A DNA stretch of 44,629 nt from an uncultured Oscillospiraceae bacterium (GTDB lineage: Bacteria; Bacillota; Clostridia; Oscillospirales; Ruminococcaceae), in NCBI GenBank assembly GCA_900539695.1, contig UQDG01000018.1, forward strand, positions 1 to 44,629. Reading direction: 5' to 3'. Of this stretch, positions 17,434 to 25,447 are shown piece by piece (the first letter of the stretch is position 1; the number at the start of each line of letters is the position of its first letter). The notes beneath the pieces were generated by a model. The model was not told the DNA's origin. It made no database searches and saw nothing but the letters and a program-made list of their open reading frames with translations. The translations under genes and the position numbers were made by a program.

Positions 17434-18018
17434 TCACCTCCAAAGACCCAGCAAATTTTGCGCAACTACGGTCAGGCCCAGACTGTACAGCGCAATGGAC
17501 GCCGGTTTGCACAGCAGGATGATGGCCGCGTACAGCCGCCAGCCGATGCGCGTGGTGCCTGCAAGAAAGCAGAGATAATCATCCGGCGCAACCGGGATGA
17601 AAATAAGGAATGCGAACCACTTGGCAAACCGGCTGCCGCTGCCCATCCAGCGGTCATATTTTTCAATCATCTTGGCGGGGAAAACACTTTCCAGCAGCGG
17701 GCGGCCGCAGGCGCGGGCGATGGCAAACGCCGCCATCGACCCGGCGCAGATGCCGATATAGTTGTACCAGAAGCCTTTCCACACGCCGAACAGGATGACC
17801 CCGGCCAGACACCCCAGCCCGCCGGGCAGGATGGGGATGACCACCTGCACGGCCTGGAATGTGATGAACACCGCCGGACCTGCCCAGCCGAACCGGCTGA
17901 TGCAGCTGGTCAGCGCTTCTTTGGAGTCAAACAGCCCGGCTTTCCAAAAGACATATGCCAGCACGGCGCAGAGCACCAGCCCCAGGATAGACGCTGCCTG
18001 GTTGATTTTTTTGATCAT
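17434..18018 (-). CDS. VTT-domain (TVP38/TMEM64, DedA-like) membrane protein
   Basis: A 194-residue membrane protein with about five hydrophobic segments. It has the SNARE-associated/VTT core: a GPAVFITFQAVQVVIPILPG re-entrant segment (~46-66), GGLGCLAGVILFG, and the late F-x-P-x-x-PDD-x-x-C motif (FIPVAPDDYLCFLAG, ~140-155). Relatives of this superfamily act as lipid scramblases or lipid-carrier flippases. Its ATG overlaps the stop of the upstream glycosyltransferase by 4 nt. The position between two lipid-glycosyltransferase genes suggests that it moves the glycolipid or its lipid precursor across the membrane; this is inference. Confidence 0.88.
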   Translation of the reverse strand: MIKKINQAASILGLVLCAVLAYVFWKAGLFDSKEALTSCISRFGWAGPAVFITFQAVQVVIPILPGGLGCLAGVILFGVWKGFWYNYIGICAGSMAAFAIARACGRPLLESVFPAKMIEKYDRWMGSGSRFAKWFAFLIFIPVAPDDYLCFLAGTTRIGWRLYAAIILLCKPASIALYSLGLTVVAQNLLGLWR

Positions 18019-19187
18019 GCCACATTCCCCCCTGCCGCACTGCGGGCGGCGTGTTTACGGCCCAGCGCCGCCGCGTAAAGCCGCACTACGCTAAGACCGA
18101 ACTGTTCCTTCGTGTAAGGCTGCACGGCGCGGCGGGCGTTTTGCCTCATGGCAGCCAGTTGGTGGCCTTTGGGCAGAGCAGCGGCACGGGCAGCCAGCTC
18201 GGCAGGCGTGTGGTAGGCCCAGCCGGTCTCTCCTTCCCGCACCAGCGCGTCCAGACAGGGGTCCGCATGGCAAAGCAGCGGCAATCCTGCGGCCATAGCC
18301 TCGATGTAGGTCAAGCCCTGGGCCTCGCTGGTGGAGGCACTGACAAATACATCCCCAAGCGCGTAGTAGCGGGGCACCTCGGCAGGCGGGACGGCCCCTA
18401 CGAAAATCACGCGGTCAGCCACGCCGAGGCTTTGCGCCTGCTGTTCCAGCACGGCGCGCTCTGGGCCGTCGCCGACGATGAGCAGAACGGCGTCCGGCAA
18501 ATTCTGCATAGAATCGACAAGTTCTGTTGTGTTTTTTTCCTTGGCCAGCCGTCCCAGGCTGAGCAGGACCGTCTTGTTTGCCTCTTTCGGCGGCAGGCCC
18601 AGGCGGCTGCGCAGGGCATCATCCCGGGGCACAGCAAAGCGCTGCAGGTCCAGCCCCGTGGGGATGATGCGCACCGGGCAGTGCACGCCGTAGCCCGCCA
18701 ACAGGCGGCTGATCTTGGGCGTGGGTGCGATGACTGCGTCGCAGTCGGCGCAGATCATGCGGGTGAACAGCGCCGCCATCTTGCGCCCCATGCTGCGGCT
18801 GGGGGAAAAGTAGTGGGTGTAATCCTCGTACACCGTGTGATAGGTGTGGATAAGCGGTGCACCCGCAGCGTGCGCAATCCGGCGTGCCAGGGCAAAAGTG
18901 CTGAACTCGCACTGAGAGTGGACAACATCCGGGTGCCAGTCGATCAGATCACGGATGGCACGATTCAATGCCGGGGCGCGCATCCGGGCTCCTGGGTAGA
19001 CCAGCCCGGCATCCAGTGAGCCGAGGCTGGTCACACCGTCCTTTGTATAGGTATGGCTGTCGCCGGAAAGGGTCAGCACCCGCACCTCGTGCCCCTGGGC
19101 CGTCAGTGCGGCGCGCAGGGTGGCAGTGGACGTTACAACGCCGTTTATGGTAGGGACCCAGGTATCGGTCGTAAGCAGTATTTTCAT
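18015..19187 (-). CDS. GT4 glycosyltransferase, diacylglycerol glucosyltransferase type
   Basis: A 390-residue GT-B enzyme. The start MKILLTTDTWVPTINGVVTS is the hallmark of the 1,2-diacylglycerol 3-glucosyltransferase/PimB-like group. The HTYHTVYEDYTHYF segment (~112-126) and the C-terminal donor site (VSASTSEAQGLTYIEAMAAG, ~285-305) with the two Glu of the EX7E motif support this. GGGAGG precedes ATG 19187. It is the first gene of the GT-VTT-GT operon. By analogy with the adjacent streptococcal pair (monoglycosyl-DAG synthase and CpoA), it likely makes the first sugar-lipid bond. A TATAGT hexamer near 19232 on the minus strand may be the -10, but I see no good -35. Confidence 0.88.
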   Translation of the reverse strand: MKILLTTDTWVPTINGVVTSTATLRAALTAQGHEVRVLTLSGDSHTYTKDGVTSLGSLDAGLVYPGARMRAPALNRAIRDLIDWHPDVVHSQCEFSTFALARRIAHAAGAPLIHTYHTVYEDYTHYFSPSRSMGRKMAALFTRMICADCDAVIAPTPKISRLLAGYGVHCPVRIIPTGLDLQRFAVPRDDALRSRLGLPPKEANKTVLLSLGRLAKEKNTTELVDSMQNLPDAVLLIVGDGPERAVLEQQAQSLGVADRVIFVGAVPPAEVPRYYALGDVFVSASTSEAQGLTYIEAMAAGLPLLCHADPCLDALVREGETGWAYHTPAELAARAAALPKGHQLAAMRQNARRAVQPYTKEQFGLSVVRLYAAALGRKHAARSAAGGNVA

Positions 19188-19317
19188 GGTCGTTGCCTCC
19201 CAGTTATTGGTAATCTCTGCTTACTATAACGAGGGGTGCGTGACGTATTTTGCAGAAGATACAAAATTTACATCTTCCACCCCGCAAAAATCGTAGGGCA
19301 TCAGCAGCCCCGGCATC

Positions 19318-19346
19318 TTGCAAATTTGGTTTGATTCGGTTATGAT
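19318..19346 (+). promoter_or_regulatory. Promoter of the GH13 gene
   Basis: TTGCAA (19318-19323), 17 nt, TATGAT (19341-19346). The start is predicted near 19353, directly at the candidate operator. Confidence 0.65.
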
Positions 19347-19353
19347 TGTAACG

Positions 19354-19367
19354 GCGCAAACGATTTC
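19354..19367 (+). promoter_or_regulatory. Candidate LacI/MalR-type operator (shared motif)
   Basis: GCGCAAACGATTTC differs by one base from the site in the sugar ABC operon leader (16165-16178, minus strand). It covers the predicted transcription start of the GH13 gene, suggesting that one sugar-responsive repressor controls both units. Confidence 0.55.
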
Positions 19368-19409
19368 AAATTTCGACATTTACCTAAGGTACCAATAAGG
19401 AGAAAAACT

Positions 19410-21047
19410 ATGGCAAACCCGCAGCCCTGGTGGAAAAACGCTGTGATCTACCAGATCTACCCTCGCAGCTTTCAGGACAGCAACGGCGACGGCATTGGCG
19501 ACCTGGCCGGCATCATCCAGCGGCTTGGCTATCTGGAGAGCTTGGGCATCGACGCCATCTGGCTCAGCCCCGTCTACCGCAGCCCGCAGGATGACAACGG
19601 CTACGACATTTCCGACTACTGCGATATTGACCCCATGTTCGGCACGCTGGCCGACATGGACAACCTCATCACCGAAGCCAAAAAACACCACATCCGCATC
19701 ATCATGGATCTGGTGCTGAACCACTCCTCGGACGAGCACCGCTGGTTCCAGGAGGCAAAAAAGAGCCGCGACAACCCCTACCACGACTATTACGTCTGGC
19801 GCGACGGCGTGGAGGGCACGCCGCCCAACAAGATGCGGGCCACCTTTGGCGGCTCGGCCTGGACCTGGGTGCCCGAGGTGGGGCAGTATTATTTCCACCA
19901 GTTTTCCATCAAACAGCCTGACCTGAACTGGGACAACCCCGCCCTGCGGCAGGAGTTGTACAAGGCCATCCGCTTTTGGATGGACAAGGGCGTGGGCGGT
20001 TTCCGGCTGGATGTCATCGACCAGATCGCCAAGGACCCGGACCTGGGAATTACCTCCAACGGCCCGATGCTGCATGCCTATATCCGGGAGTTGAACGCCA
20101 ACACCTTTGGCAGCACCGATCTGGTGACCGTGGGTGAGGCCTGGGGCGCCAATGTGCAGAACGCCCCCATCTTCAGCGACCCGCGGGGCAAGGAATTCTC
20201 GATGGTGTTCCAGTTTGAGCACATCGGCCTGGACCAGATCCCCGGCAAGGCGAAGTGGGACTTGGCTCCGCTGCAGCTTTCGGCGCTGAAAGAGGTGCTG
20301 ACCAAGTGGCAGGTGGGCCTGCACGGCAAAGGCTGGAACAGCCTGTTCTGGAACAACCACGACCTGCCGCGCATCGTTTCCCGCTGGGGCAACGATGGCG
20401 CTTACCGGCAGGAATCCGCCAAGATGCTGGCCACCCTGCTGCACGGCATGCAGGGCACGCCCTACATCTACCAGGGCGAGGAGTTGGGCATGACGAACGT
20501 CGCCTTCCCCACCATCGACGACTACCGCGACATTGAAACGCTGAACATGTACCGCGAGCGTACCCAGGCTGGGTACAGCGAGGCAGACATCCTGCGCTCT
20601 CTCCACGCCAAGAGCCGCGACAACGCCCGCACCCCCATGCAGTGGGACGCCACCACCAACGCGGGCTTTACCGATGGCACGCCCTGGCTGCAGGTGAACC
20701 CCAACTATACCGCCATCAATGCGGCGGACGAGGTGGCGGATGCCGGCTCGGTGTTCCACTATTACCAGGCGCTCATCCGTCTGCGCAAACAGTATCCCAT
20801 TTTCAGTGAGGGCGACTTTACCCTGCTGTTTGCAGACCACCCGGCTCTGTTTGCCTACCAGCGCCGCCTGGGTGACCAGGTGATGACCGTGCTGTGCAAT
20901 TTCTACGAGGAGCCGCTCACCCTGCCCGCCGACGCAGTGGCTCCCTTGCCGTTGGATACCCTGCTGCTGGGCAACTATGGCACCCCCGCGGATGCGGCAC
21001 ATTTCCGCCCGTATGAGGCACGTATTTATCTGAACAACGCTGAATAA
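19410..21047 (+). CDS. GH13 alpha-glucosidase (oligo-1,6-glucosidase type)
   Basis: A 545-residue cytoplasmic GH13 enzyme with no signal peptide. The N-terminus (WWKNAVIYQIYPRSFQDSNG) and conserved regions are those of GH13 subfamily 31: DLVLNHSSDEH, nucleophile in GFRLDVID (~201), acid/base Glu in VGEAWG (~243) and transition-state Asp in NNHDLPR (~318). It hydrolyses terminal alpha-1,6 or alpha-1,4 bonds of short malto- or isomalto-oligosaccharides; glucan 1,6-alpha-glucosidase is the main alternative. AAGGAG precedes ATG 19410. It is transcribed alone, convergent with the feo operon; a 178-bp repeat starts three bases after the stop codon and no classical terminator intervenes. Confidence 0.93.
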   Translation: MANPQPWWKNAVIYQIYPRSFQDSNGDGIGDLAGIIQRLGYLESLGIDAIWLSPVYRSPQDDNGYDISDYCDIDPMFGTLADMDNLITEAKKHHIRIIMDLVLNHSSDEHRWFQEAKKSRDNPYHDYYVWRDGVEGTPPNKMRATFGGSAWTWVPEVGQYYFHQFSIKQPDLNWDNPALRQELYKAIRFWMDKGVGGFRLDVIDQIAKDPDLGITSNGPMLHAYIRELNANTFGSTDLVTVGEAWGANVQNAPIFSDPRGKEFSMVFQFEHIGLDQIPGKAKWDLAPLQLSALKEVLTKWQVGLHGKGWNSLFWNNHDLPRIVSRWGNDGAYRQESAKMLATLLHGMQGTPYIYQGEELGMTNVAFPTIDDYRDIETLNMYRERTQAGYSEADILRSLHAKSRDNARTPMQWDATTNAGFTDGTPWLQVNPNYTAINAADEVADAGSVFHYYQALIRLRKQYPIFSEGDFTLLFADHPALFAYQRRLGDQVMTVLCNFYEEPLTLPADAVAPLPLDTLLLGNYGTPADAAHFRPYEARIYLNNAE

Positions 21048-21050
21048 ATT

Positions 21051-21228
21051 TAGGGCAATACCGCACAATTCTAAGTGCCGATACGGCGAGCGAGGTGCGG
21101 CAGCTGCTAAGCCAAAAGCGCAGATAATACTTTGTGTATTATCGAGCATTTTGGCAACGCAGATGCCGTGCCGCAGCCGCCGGAGCGGTGCTTAAGCCGT
21201 CAGGCGGGAATTGTGCGGTGTTGCCTTA
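21051..21228 (+). repeat. 178-bp TIR element, copy 3
   Basis: A complete copy, nearly identical to the one at 5746. It starts 3 nt after the GH13 stop and ends 16 nt before the stop of the convergent Feo partner gene, so it fills the whole convergent intergenic space. Its nested hairpins could serve as a bidirectional terminator, although no long T tract follows. Confidence 0.9.
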
Positions 21229-21244
21229 GGACTCTTTGGGAATC

Positions 21245-21460
21245 TTATTTTTCGTGGCAGCAGCTGCCGTCACAGCCGTGGCAACTGCCACCGCAGCTAT
21301 GGCATCCGCCGCCGCAGCCGCCGCCCCCGCAGGAGCCGTCGCAGCAGCCAAGGCCGCCGGTCTTATGCTCGTGAACCATGAGCCAGCCCGTACCGCCGAA
21401 AACGATGATCGAAACAATGATCGTAGGCAGGTTAAAGTTGGTTGCCAGAAATTCCATCAT
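21245..21460 (-). CDS. FeoB-associated Cys-rich membrane protein
   Basis: A 71-residue protein. One membrane helix (~10-28, LPTIIVSIIVFGGTGWLMV) is followed by a Gly/Cys/His-rich tail with ten cysteines (from GLGCCDGSCGG to CCHEK). This is the layout of the small proteins found after feoB in many Firmicutes. The tail probably handles iron or stabilises FeoB. AAAGGAG sits 9 nt before ATG 21460. It is the last gene of the feo operon, 46 nt after feoB. Confidence 0.85.
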   Translation of the reverse strand: MMEFLATNFNLPTIIVSIIVFGGTGWLMVHEHKTGGLGCCDGSCGGGGCGGGCHSCGGSCHGCDGSCCHEK

Positions 21461-21506
21461 AAAAAATCGCTCCTTTCTGAAGAGTTGGCAGACATTCCTT
21501 CAGCAA

Positions 21507-23705
21507 TTACTTGGAGGCAACAGCCTTTTTCTCGTCAAACTTGACTTCGTTGACGCCCTCGTACTTGTTGGGACGGAACAGCAGGTAGATGGTCAGGACG
21601 ACGATGGCGATTGCAACAACCGTGAAGATGTTGAAGCTGACCTCACCAGCGATCAGGCCGCCGATCTGGTACACAACCAGGGAAGCGCAGTAAGCCAACA
21701 GGCACATATAGCCGATGGCGATAGCAGTCCACTTGCCGTTGTTCATTTCACGCTTGATGGCGCCCATAGCAGCGAAGCAGGGAGCGCACAGCAGGTTGAA
21801 GATCATGAAGCTGTATGCGGAGATGGCGGTGAAGTTAGCAGCAACCTCGGGCCAGATCTCGTCGCCGTTCTCAGACAGCTCGTCAGCATAGTGATACAGA
21901 ACACCGAAGGTACCAACGACGTTCTCCTTGGCGATCAGGCCGGAGATGGAAGCGACGGTTGCGCGCCAGTCACCGAAGCCCTGCGGAATGAAGATCCAGG
22001 AAATTGCGCTTGCAACGATAGCCAGGATGGAATTGTCCTGATCCTCGACCATGCAGAAAACGCCGTCTTCGAAGCCGAAGCCCTGGAGGAACCACAGGAT
22101 GATGGTAGAAGCCAGAATGACAGTGCCGGCACGCTTGATGAAGGACCAGCCGCGCTCCCAGGTGGCGCGCAGGACGTTGCCCCAGGCGGGCACGTGGTAA
22201 GAAGGCAGCTCCATAACGAAGGGAGCGGGATCACCGGCGAACAACTTGGTCTTTTTCAGGATGATGCCGGAGATGATGATGGCTGCAAAGCCAATGAAGT
22301 AAGCAGAGGTGGCGACCCAGCTGCTGCCGCCGAACAGAGCACCCGCAAACAGGCCGATGATGGGCATTTTAGCACCGCAGGGGATGAAGCAGGTGGTCAT
22401 GATGGTCATACGGCGGTCACGCTCGTTCTCGATGGTACGGGAAGCCATAACACCGGGAACGCCGCAGCCGGTACCAACCAGCATGGGGATGAAGCTCTTG
22501 CCGGACAGGCCGAAGCGGCGGAAGATACGGTCCATGATGAAGGCGACACGGGCCATGTAACCGACATCCTCGAGGATGGACAGCAGGAAGAACAGAACGA
22601 GCATCTGGGGAACGAAGCCCAGAACCGCACCGACACCGGCGACGATGCCGTCCATGATCAGGCCGTACAGCCAGCCAGCAACACCGATGCCCTCCAGGAA
22701 GCCGCCCAGGGCGTTGGGGACGATCTCGCCAAACAGGACATCGTTGGTCCAGTCGGTAGCGAAGGTGCCGATACCGATGCCGCCGTCAGCAACAGAGGTA
22801 CCCATGGCGATGGCGTACATCAGCCACATAATGGCTGCAAAGATGGGCAGGGCCAGGATACGGTTGGTAACGAGCTGGTCGATCTTATCGGAAACGGTCA
22901 GGTGCTCGGCGCGGGCCTTCTTCTTGACGGCCTTGTCGACAACACCGTTGATGTAAGCGTAACGCTGGTTGGTGATGATGCTCTCGGCATCGTCATCCAT
23001 CTCGTTCTCGCAGTCGGTGACATGCTGGCCGATGTGGTCCAGCAGGTCTTTGCCGAGGTTCAGCTCAGCCTCGACCTTGTCGTCGCGCTCGAACAGCTTA
23101 ACGGCGTACCAACGCAGGAAGCGGTCATCGACCTTGCCCTGGATGGATTCCTCGATGTGAGCGATGGCATGCTCAACGCTGCCGGTAAAGACATGGGGCA
23201 GCTCAACACCCTTGGCCTCTTTGGCGGCGGCGATGGCAGCCTCGGCAGCCTGCTGGCAGCCCTCGCCCTTCAGGGCGGAGATCTCAACAGCCTTACAGCC
23301 CAGTTCCTTGGAGAGCTTGTTCAGGTCGATCTTGTCGCCGTTCTTGCGAACCAAGTCGATCATGTTGACTGCCATGACAACGGGGATGCCCAGCTCGATC
23401 AGCTGGGTGGTCAGGTAGAGGTTACGCTCGATGTTGGTACCATCGATGATGTTCAGGATGGCATCGGGCTTCTCGTTGACGAGGTAGCCGCGGGCGACAA
23501 CTTCCTCCAGCGTGTAGGGAGACAGAGAGTAGATACCGGGCAGGTCCTGGATCACGACGTCATCGTGGCCCTTGAGTTTGCCCTCTTTCTTTTCCACCGT
23601 AACGCCGGGCCAGTTGCCGACGTACTGGTTAGAGCCGGTCAGGTTATTGAACAGGGTGGTTTTACCGCAGTTCGGGTTGCCGGCCAATGCAATTTTAATT
23701 GCCAT
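21507..23705 (-). CDS. feoB: Ferrous iron transporter FeoB
   Basis: A 732-residue GTPase-permease. The N-terminal G domain has G1 GNPNCGKTT (~8-16), G2 in NWPGVTVE, G3 DLPG (~53) and G4 NMID (~116), followed by the helical GDI region. From ~280 there are about eight to ten membrane helices with the two Gate regions, including a Cys in the GTGCGVPG segment. It imports Fe(II) through the cytoplasmic membrane. It lies downstream of two feoA genes and upstream of the Cys-rich partner, the full Firmicute feo set. Confidence 0.97.
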   Translation of the reverse strand: MAIKIALAGNPNCGKTTLFNNLTGSNQYVGNWPGVTVEKKEGKLKGHDDVVIQDLPGIYSLSPYTLEEVVARGYLVNEKPDAILNIIDGTNIERNLYLTTQLIELGIPVVMAVNMIDLVRKNGDKIDLNKLSKELGCKAVEISALKGEGCQQAAEAAIAAAKEAKGVELPHVFTGSVEHAIAHIEESIQGKVDDRFLRWYAVKLFERDDKVEAELNLGKDLLDHIGQHVTDCENEMDDDAESIITNQRYAYINGVVDKAVKKKARAEHLTVSDKIDQLVTNRILALPIFAAIMWLMYAIAMGTSVADGGIGIGTFATDWTNDVLFGEIVPNALGGFLEGIGVAGWLYGLIMDGIVAGVGAVLGFVPQMLVLFFLLSILEDVGYMARVAFIMDRIFRRFGLSGKSFIPMLVGTGCGVPGVMASRTIENERDRRMTIMTTCFIPCGAKMPIIGLFAGALFGGSSWVATSAYFIGFAAIIISGIILKKTKLFAGDPAPFVMELPSYHVPAWGNVLRATWERGWSFIKRAGTVILASTIILWFLQGFGFEDGVFCMVEDQDNSILAIVASAISWIFIPQGFGDWRATVASISGLIAKENVVGTFGVLYHYADELSENGDEIWPEVAANFTAISAYSFMIFNLLCAPCFAAMGAIKREMNNGKWTAIAIGYMCLLAYCASLVVYQIGGLIAGEVSFNIFTVVAIAIVVLTIYLLFRPNKYEGVNEVKFDEKKAVASK

Positions 23706-23757
23706 TCATATACCCCTTTCTATGTTTTCCCGCTTTTGGGCGGGGAAAGCAGCCATT

Positions 23758-23979
23758 TTACTCGACCTCGACCATCTCGGCGTCAGCCTTACGAACGCTC
23801 AGCTCGTAGTTGCGGACGGTCAGCTCCATGGGGTCGCCCAGAGGTGCGACCTTACGGACGTAGACCTGGACACCCTTGGTCAGACCCATGTCCATGATGC
23901 GGCGCTTGACAGGGCCTTCGCCGTGCAGGCGCTTGACCGTAGCGGTCTCGCCGACCTTAACGTCTTTAAGAGTTTTCAT
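23758..23979 (-). CDS. feoA: FeoA-domain protein (second)
   Basis: A 73-residue SH3-like FeoA protein: GETATVKRLHGEGPVKRRIMDMGLTKG (motif LxxMGL) followed by PLGDPMELTVRNYELSVRK. Small FeoA proteins bind FeoB at the cytoplasmic face and are needed for Fe(II) transport. It sits 52 nt upstream of feoB and 63 nt after the first feoA. The two paralogues differ clearly in sequence (RxxxxDMGL here, LxxLAELGF in the other), so they are probably not redundant. Confidence 0.92.
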   Translation of the reverse strand: MKTLKDVKVGETATVKRLHGEGPVKRRIMDMGLTKGVQVYVRKVAPLGDPMELTVRNYELSVRKADAEMVEVE

Positions 23980-24042
23980 ATACGATTCCTCCTCAATACT
24001 GTAAATCTAGCCTCCGTTTGCGCGGGGACGGATTTCCGAATT

Positions 24043-24255
24043 TTAGGCGACCATGATGCGCATGGCCATGGTCTTATCCAGCGCGATGCGGGCTTCCTTG
24101 ACCTGAAGGATCAGGTTGCCGCTGATCTCGTTGACGACCGTAATGGTCTCGCCAACAACAAAGCCCAACTCTGCCAGGTGCAGACGAACTTCATCCTTAC
24201 CGGTGATCTTCTGGATGGTGACGGTCTCACCTGCTTTTGCCATTGTCAAAGGCAT
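24043..24255 (-). CDS. feoA: FeoA-domain protein (first)
   Basis: A 70-residue FeoA/SH3-like protein (MPLTMAKAGETVTIQKITGK, HLAELGFVVGETITVVNEIS, IALDKTMAMRIMV). It is the promoter-proximal gene of the feo operon, with GGGTG rather than a full AGGAGG upstream of ATG 24255. Its downstream partner is a second FeoA. A DtxR C-terminal-domain relic is not plausible because the whole FeoA fold fits the frame. Confidence 0.9.
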   Translation of the reverse strand: MPLTMAKAGETVTIQKITGKDEVRLHLAELGFVVGETITVVNEISGNLILQVKEARIALDKTMAMRIMVA

Positions 24256-24293
24256 AGCACAAACACCCCTTTATATGCTGTTTGGCCCGCCCA

Positions 24294-24406
24294 TTAGCAT
24301 ATGCTAACAGGTCAAGCAAAAGTGGGCGGTTAGAACGCTCTAACCGCTTGCGATAGCAGTTTAGCATAACTAACACCTAAAAGTCAAGCAGTTAGAGAAA
24401 ATTAAC
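24294..24406 (-). promoter_or_regulatory. Cluster of candidate metal-regulator operators upstream of feo
   Basis: Four related palindromes lie in 113 nt: TTAGCATATGCTAA (24294-24307, perfect), GCGGTTAGA-ACGC-TCTAACCGC (24326-24347, perfect 9-bp arms), TTAGCATAACTAAC (24361-24374) and GTTAGAGAAAATTAAC (24391-24406). The TTAG...CTAA pattern fits DtxR/IdeR/MntR-family boxes. The third overlaps the -10 and spacer; the fourth abuts the -35. Iron repression of feo is the natural reading; the regulator gene is not in the window. Confidence 0.6.
24358..24387 (-). promoter_or_regulatory. Promoter of the feo operon
   Basis: Minus strand: TTGACT (24382-24387), 18 nt, TAAACT (24358-24363). The leader of about 95 nt holds two of the palindromes. 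Confidence 0.6.
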
Positions 24407-24552
24407 TTATTTTCGTGCAGGGCGCCAGTTTTATACAACTAACCTTGTGCAATTTTATAAAAGTTTACAACATATTCATAAGATTGGCCGGATTTGACAA
24501 AACAGGACAAATTTGAGGATGTGTATATAGAATAAGGTTAAGGCATACGGTA

Positions 24553-24597
24553 GCAGAGATGGCTCCCCTTGAGGGGAGCTTGAGGGGAGCCTTTAAA
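24553..24597. repeat. Short GC hairpin repeat remnant
   Basis: GGCTCCCCTTGAGGGGAGC followed by TTGAGGGGAGCC gives two overlapping hairpins. The words resemble the termini of the CCCTTGTGTAAAGG repeat family (25234, 37668). It may be a decayed copy. It lies just upstream of the promoter at 24605. Confidence 0.45.
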
Positions 24598-24604
24598 GTA
24601 GTAC

Positions 24605-24633
24605 TTGCCAAATTGGTCGTTATCCTGTATAAT
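24605..24633 (+). promoter_or_regulatory. Promoter of the COG2426 gene
   Basis: TTGCCA (24605-24610), 17 nt, TATAAT (24628-24633), giving a short leader of about 40 nt. Confidence 0.75.
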
Positions 24634-24679
24634 TAGAAAGTTATCGTTTATAGAAAGCAACACTACAACGAGGTTTATT

Positions 24680-25159
24680 ATGCTGACTAAATATCTGACT
24701 GTATTTTTCGTCTCGATGGTGCCGCTGATTGAGCTGCGCGGCGCGATCCCCATCGGCGTGGGGCTGGGCCTGCCGCTGTGGCAGGTGTACATCATCTCCA
24801 TCATCGGCAACATGCTCCCGGTGCCGTTCATCTTCTTTCTGGCCCGCAGGGTGCTGGAGTGGGGCGCGGATAAGCCGGTCATCGGCAAGTTCTTCACCTT
24901 CTGCCTGGAGAAGGGCCACAAGGGCGGCGAGAAGCTGAAGGCCAAGGCCGGCCGCGGCCTGCCCTGGGCGCTGCTGCTGTTCGTGGGTATCCCCCTGCCG
25001 GGCACCGGTGCCTGGACCGGCACACTGGCCGCCAGCCTGCTGGACATGGATTTCAAATCCAGCGTGCGTGCCTGCATGGGCGGCGTGCTGCTGGCCGGGT
25101 GCATCATGGGTGTGGTCAGTTTGCTGGGCTTCTCGGCCTTTGGTGCGATTGCCGGGTAA
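24680..25159 (+). CDS. COG2426-type small membrane protein (putative small multidrug export family)
   Basis: A 159-residue membrane protein. ATG 24680 is used because the promoter at 24605-24633 lies inside the longer frame; a CGAGG site precedes it. It contains the family-typical PLIELRGAIPIGVGLGLP (~14-32), an interior KGHKGGEKLKAKAGRGLP loop and PLPGTGAWTGTLAASLL (~112-128). About four hydrophobic segments. The family carries a multidrug-export label, but no robust function is established. It is monocistronic, with a strong promoter and terminator. Confidence 0.85.
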   Translation: MLTKYLTVFFVSMVPLIELRGAIPIGVGLGLPLWQVYIISIIGNMLPVPFIFFLARRVLEWGADKPVIGKFFTFCLEKGHKGGEKLKAKAGRGLPWALLLFVGIPLPGTGAWTGTLAASLLDMDFKSSVRACMGGVLLAGCIMGVVSLLGFSAFGAIAG

Positions 25160-25181
25160 TTTTTAACAATTCAACAATAAT

Positions 25182-25219
25182 AAAAGGATGCAAGGAGTAA
25201 GTTCCTTGCATCCTTTTTT
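25182..25219 (+). terminator. Terminator of the COG2426 gene
   Basis: AAGGATGCAAGGA pairs perfectly with TCCTTGCATCCTT around GTAAGT and runs into TTTTTT. A textbook terminator, about 22 nt after the stop codon. Confidence 0.92.
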
Positions 25220-25233
25220 ATCGTTATTGCGGG

Positions 25234-25444
25234 CCCCTAAAGCCTCCCTTGTGTAAAGGGTGACTCCCCACAGTGTGGGGAGATGTCGCGAAGCGACAGA
25301 GGGGCCCGACGCGTAAGCGGGTGGCACGGCGGTAGCCGTGACGGAGGGATTGTGATTTTACGGGGGTAGGTCGATGTATGGGTAAGGTCACAATCCCCCA
25401 CCGCTTCGCGGAGTTTCCTTTACACAAGGGGGCCTTTTAAGGGG
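25234..25444. repeat. 211-bp TIR element, second repeat family
   Basis: The left end CCCCTAAAGCCTCCCTTGTG (from 25234) and the right end (25417-25444, CCTTTACACAAGGGGGCC...) are inverted repeats sharing the CCCTTGTGTAAAGG core. The interior has the hairpins ACTCCCCACAGTGTGGGGAG and TGTCGCGAAGCGACA and the segment GCGACAGAGGGGCCCG. No coding frame. It fills the gap between the COG2426 terminator and the stop codon of the PII gene. Related segments are at 29331 and 37668. Confidence 0.8.
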
Positions 25445-25447
25445 TAC

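Noticed and set aside
23715..23745. A hairpin between the second feoA and feoB (TTTTCCCGC / GCGGGGAAA).
   Set aside because: Stem is short and bulged and there is no T tract; not enough for an attenuator call.
25234..25444. Possible CRISPR or tRNA-like structure, because of several hairpins.
   Set aside because: No regular repeat-spacer pattern and no tRNA landmarks; the terminal inverted repeats explain the structure.
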